From: JANQGH01 sp039177555
Lineage (GTDB): Bacteria > Pseudomonadota > Alphaproteobacteria > DSM-16000 > Inquilinaceae
DNA: 6,953 nucleotides
Assembly: GCA_039177555.1 (NCBI GenBank)
Contig: JBCDFV010000094.1
Location: forward strand, 1-6,953
Reading direction: 5' to 3'
How positions within the stretch are numbered: position 1 is the first letter of the stretch; every line of letters starts with the position of its first letter. Made by a program: the position numbers and the translations under genes. Below the pieces are notes generated by a model. It searched no databases. It saw nothing but the letters and a program-made list of their open reading frames with translations, and was not told where the DNA came from. Shown here piece after piece: positions 5,879 through 6,953 of the stretch.

Positions 5879-6718
5879 TCACTTCAAGAACGAGCTGAAC
5901 CCCTTGGCGAGTTCAGCATTTGCCGCCTTGAGCGCCTTGCCAAGACTGCGCGAACTGCCGGGCGTCCGGTTTGCATCGAGCAAGACGCCCTTGCCGTCCT
6001 CGACGACAAAATCGAACTTTCCATAGTCGAAGCCGAGCCGCTGTCGCTGTTCGCGGAGCTCGTCGGGCACGTCACAGGGCGCACGCGCGATGATATCCGC
6101 TCCCTTGATGATGGGCTCTGGCCCGACATAGCGCGTGCAGCGTTCCTTGTCGCCAAGGAAAATCCAGGTGCGCATGGCATAGCCCTGCGGGTCCGGTTCG
6201 GGGATCATCCGTTCGACCACCGTGTGCTCGTCCTCCCAAGCCTCGTCCGGCACCTGCGAAACCGCGTCATGCACGGTGTAGGCCACCATGCCGTCGACGT
6301 AAGAATGCGGCGCTGGTTGCCCGCGACGCCGGGCCTCACGATTGTGATAGTGTTCGCCGCGGCCGCCGGAGTTGTAATTGGACTTGACAATGACGGGCCC
6401 TTGCCAATCGGCGTCGGGCCCGATGCCGGCGCCGCCAACGGTCCGTTTGGTGATGTCCAGAGCCTTGCCGTTCACCGTCGTCGGGTAGGCGTTGACCAAC
6501 GCGCGATAGGCCGGCGGAATGACGGAGCAATCCAGGTGCAGAACGGCGACGTCCGCCTTGACGGTCTGATCGGGCCCGATGGTGACATCGACCCGGTGCC
6601 CGTTAGCCCGCAGCTCTCGCAAAAGGTCCTGCAGCAGGAAACGGCGCCGCAAAATCAGGCCGAATCGACGCTGCTGGAAGCAGTCATATTCGTGGGTGAT
6701 GACGGCAATTCTGGCCAT
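5879..6718 (-). CDS. ATP-grasp fold protein (RimK/glutathione-synthetase-like ligase)
   Basis: The 279-residue product has ATP-grasp landmarks and would couple ATP hydrolysis to joining a carboxylate to an amine or similar nucleophile; substrates are unknown. It opens with a Rossmann-like strand, ARIAVITHEYDCF (2-14). VIVKSNYNSGGRGEHYHN (109-126) carries the ATP-binding lysine K112 and the glycine-rich loop. TVVERMIPEPD (166-176) is the hinge with E169. FDFVVEDGKGVLLDANRTPG (235-254) holds D236 and the D248/N250 pair, where most family members have Glu and Asn for magnesium. It is short for the fold, and the pre-ATP-grasp and central domains look reduced. A TAG stop lies directly before the ATG, so the start cannot be further upstream. 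It is first in a three-gene minus-strand set, 67 bases before the glycosyltransferase. Confidence 0.82.
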   Translation of the reverse strand: MARIAVITHEYDCFQQRRFGLILRRRFLLQDLLRELRANGHRVDVTIGPDQTVKADVAVLHLDCSVIPPAYRALVNAYPTTVNGKALDITKRTVGGAGIGPDADWQGPVIVKSNYNSGGRGEHYHNREARRRGQPAPHSYVDGMVAYTVHDAVSQVPDEAWEDEHTVVERMIPEPDPQGYAMRTWIFLGDKERCTRYVGPEPIIKGADIIARAPCDVPDELREQRQRLGFDYGKFDFVVEDGKGVLLDANRTPGSSRSLGKALKAANAELAKGFSSFLK

Positions 6719-6868
6719 CTAGCTTAATTGGTCCATGGCGGAGAGCTCGTGAAAAGGCGGGAACCAGGCGGAAATACGCGGATTCTTGCTTCGGAATGAC
6801 CCAATCTAGACCAGAATTCCGGCGATGTGCTACGGCTTCGAACCCGACTTTCGACTGGAGTGGTGGCT
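6719..6868. promoter_or_regulatory. Divergent intergenic region upstream of the ATP-grasp gene and the right-edge gene
   Basis: These 150 bases lie between divergent starts and should hold the promoter of the three-gene minus-strand set as well as that of the right-hand gene. I found no sigma70 pair convincing enough to place on either strand. The stretch is visibly less GC-rich than the genes, and no ORF in it looks real. A TGGAG Shine-Dalgarno at 6856-6860 serves the right-hand gene. Confidence 0.4.
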
Positions 6869-6953
6869 GTGAGCAGATTGTGGACTGATATCCAGAGGGC
6901 CTGGAGCCGCATGGGGCCGCCGTTGCGACCGAACGCGGAAGTCGTGGCCGGGA
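6869..6953 (+). CDS. Start of an unidentified gene, cut by the window edge
   Basis: A GTG at 6869 with GGAG eight bases upstream opens a frame that runs to the edge for 28 codons: SRLWTDIQRAWSRMGPP followed by LRPNAEVVAG. The pattern W-S-x-x-GPPLRP-x-x-E-V is faintly reminiscent of the N-terminus of some small SAM-dependent methyltransferases, but too little is visible to assign a family. In-frame GTG codons at 6860 and 6863 are alternative starts; 6869 was preferred for its ribosome-binding-site spacing. Confidence 0.45.
   Translation, partial: MSRLWTDIQRAWSRMGPPLRPNAEVVAG

Noticed and set aside
4678..5898. A 406-codon plus-strand frame opposite the glycosyltransferase gene
   Set aside because: It is the antisense shadow of a GC-rich gene. 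The protein is low-complexity, rich in His, Arg, Gln and Ala, and shows no domain, while the minus strand gives clear glycosyltransferase motifs.
5840..6727. A 295-codon plus-strand frame opposite the ATP-grasp gene
   Set aside because: It is the shadow of the minus-strand ATP-grasp gene, which carries recognisable catalytic motifs; the plus-strand product shows none.
6831..6850. tRNA T-arm-like GGTTCGAAGCC on the minus strand
   Set aside because: The flanking bases do not form a five-pair T stem, and no acceptor, D or anticodon arm is present.
6724..6912. A 62-codon minus-strand frame in the right-hand intergenic region
   Set aside because: It has no recognisable domain, lies across a divergent promoter region, and overlaps the better-supported plus-strand start at 6869.

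Overview
The window looks like a high-GC alphaproteobacterial chromosome segment. Three things suggest this: a TrmFO N-terminus of alphaproteobacterial type, a type II lumazine synthase (RibH2) of the kind known from Brucella and Mesorhizobium, and a GTTC-N7-GTTC sequence matching the LexA operator of that class. There is no sign of a mobile element, phage, CRISPR array, tRNA or rRNA. Protein-level similarities are recalled from the families; no search was run.

Layout from left to right. (1) Positions 1-564, minus strand: the 5' part of trmFO, running off the left edge. Its frame is broken by a TGA where the family motif AWFQSRYDK has tryptophan. (2) Positions 630-1394, plus: a class I SAM-dependent methyltransferase, divergent from trmFO. 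(3) Positions 1395-1713: a gene-free stretch of 319 bases holding a probable promoter, a full FMN riboswitch (about 1492-1636), a small hairpin, and a long hairpin that buries the ribosome binding site of the next gene. (4) Positions 1714-2148: ribH2. (5) Positions 2208-2944: a probable two-gene operon of a VOC (glyoxalase-fold) protein and a DUF1801 protein. Its promoter carries a LexA-type box, so it may be DNA-damage inducible. (6) Positions 3023-3655: a DedA-family membrane protein. (7) Positions 3659-6718, all minus: a three-gene set read in the order ATP-grasp protein, glycosyltransferase-like protein, double SnoaL-like protein. The last two overlap by 4 bp, and the set meets dedA tail to tail with a 3-bp gap. 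(8) Positions 6869-6953, plus: the start of a further gene, cut by the window edge.

How the parts may work together. The riboswitch and ribH2 form a self-contained flavin feedback unit: FMN should control translation of lumazine synthase. The VOC and DUF1801 pair appears co-transcribed, and the operator suggests a stress role. The ATP-grasp, glycosyltransferase and SnoaL-like set combines a carboxylate-activating ligase fold, a sugar-transfer fold and a cyclase/isomerase-like fold. That suggests a small uncharacterised modification pathway, but the substrate cannot be read from the sequence.
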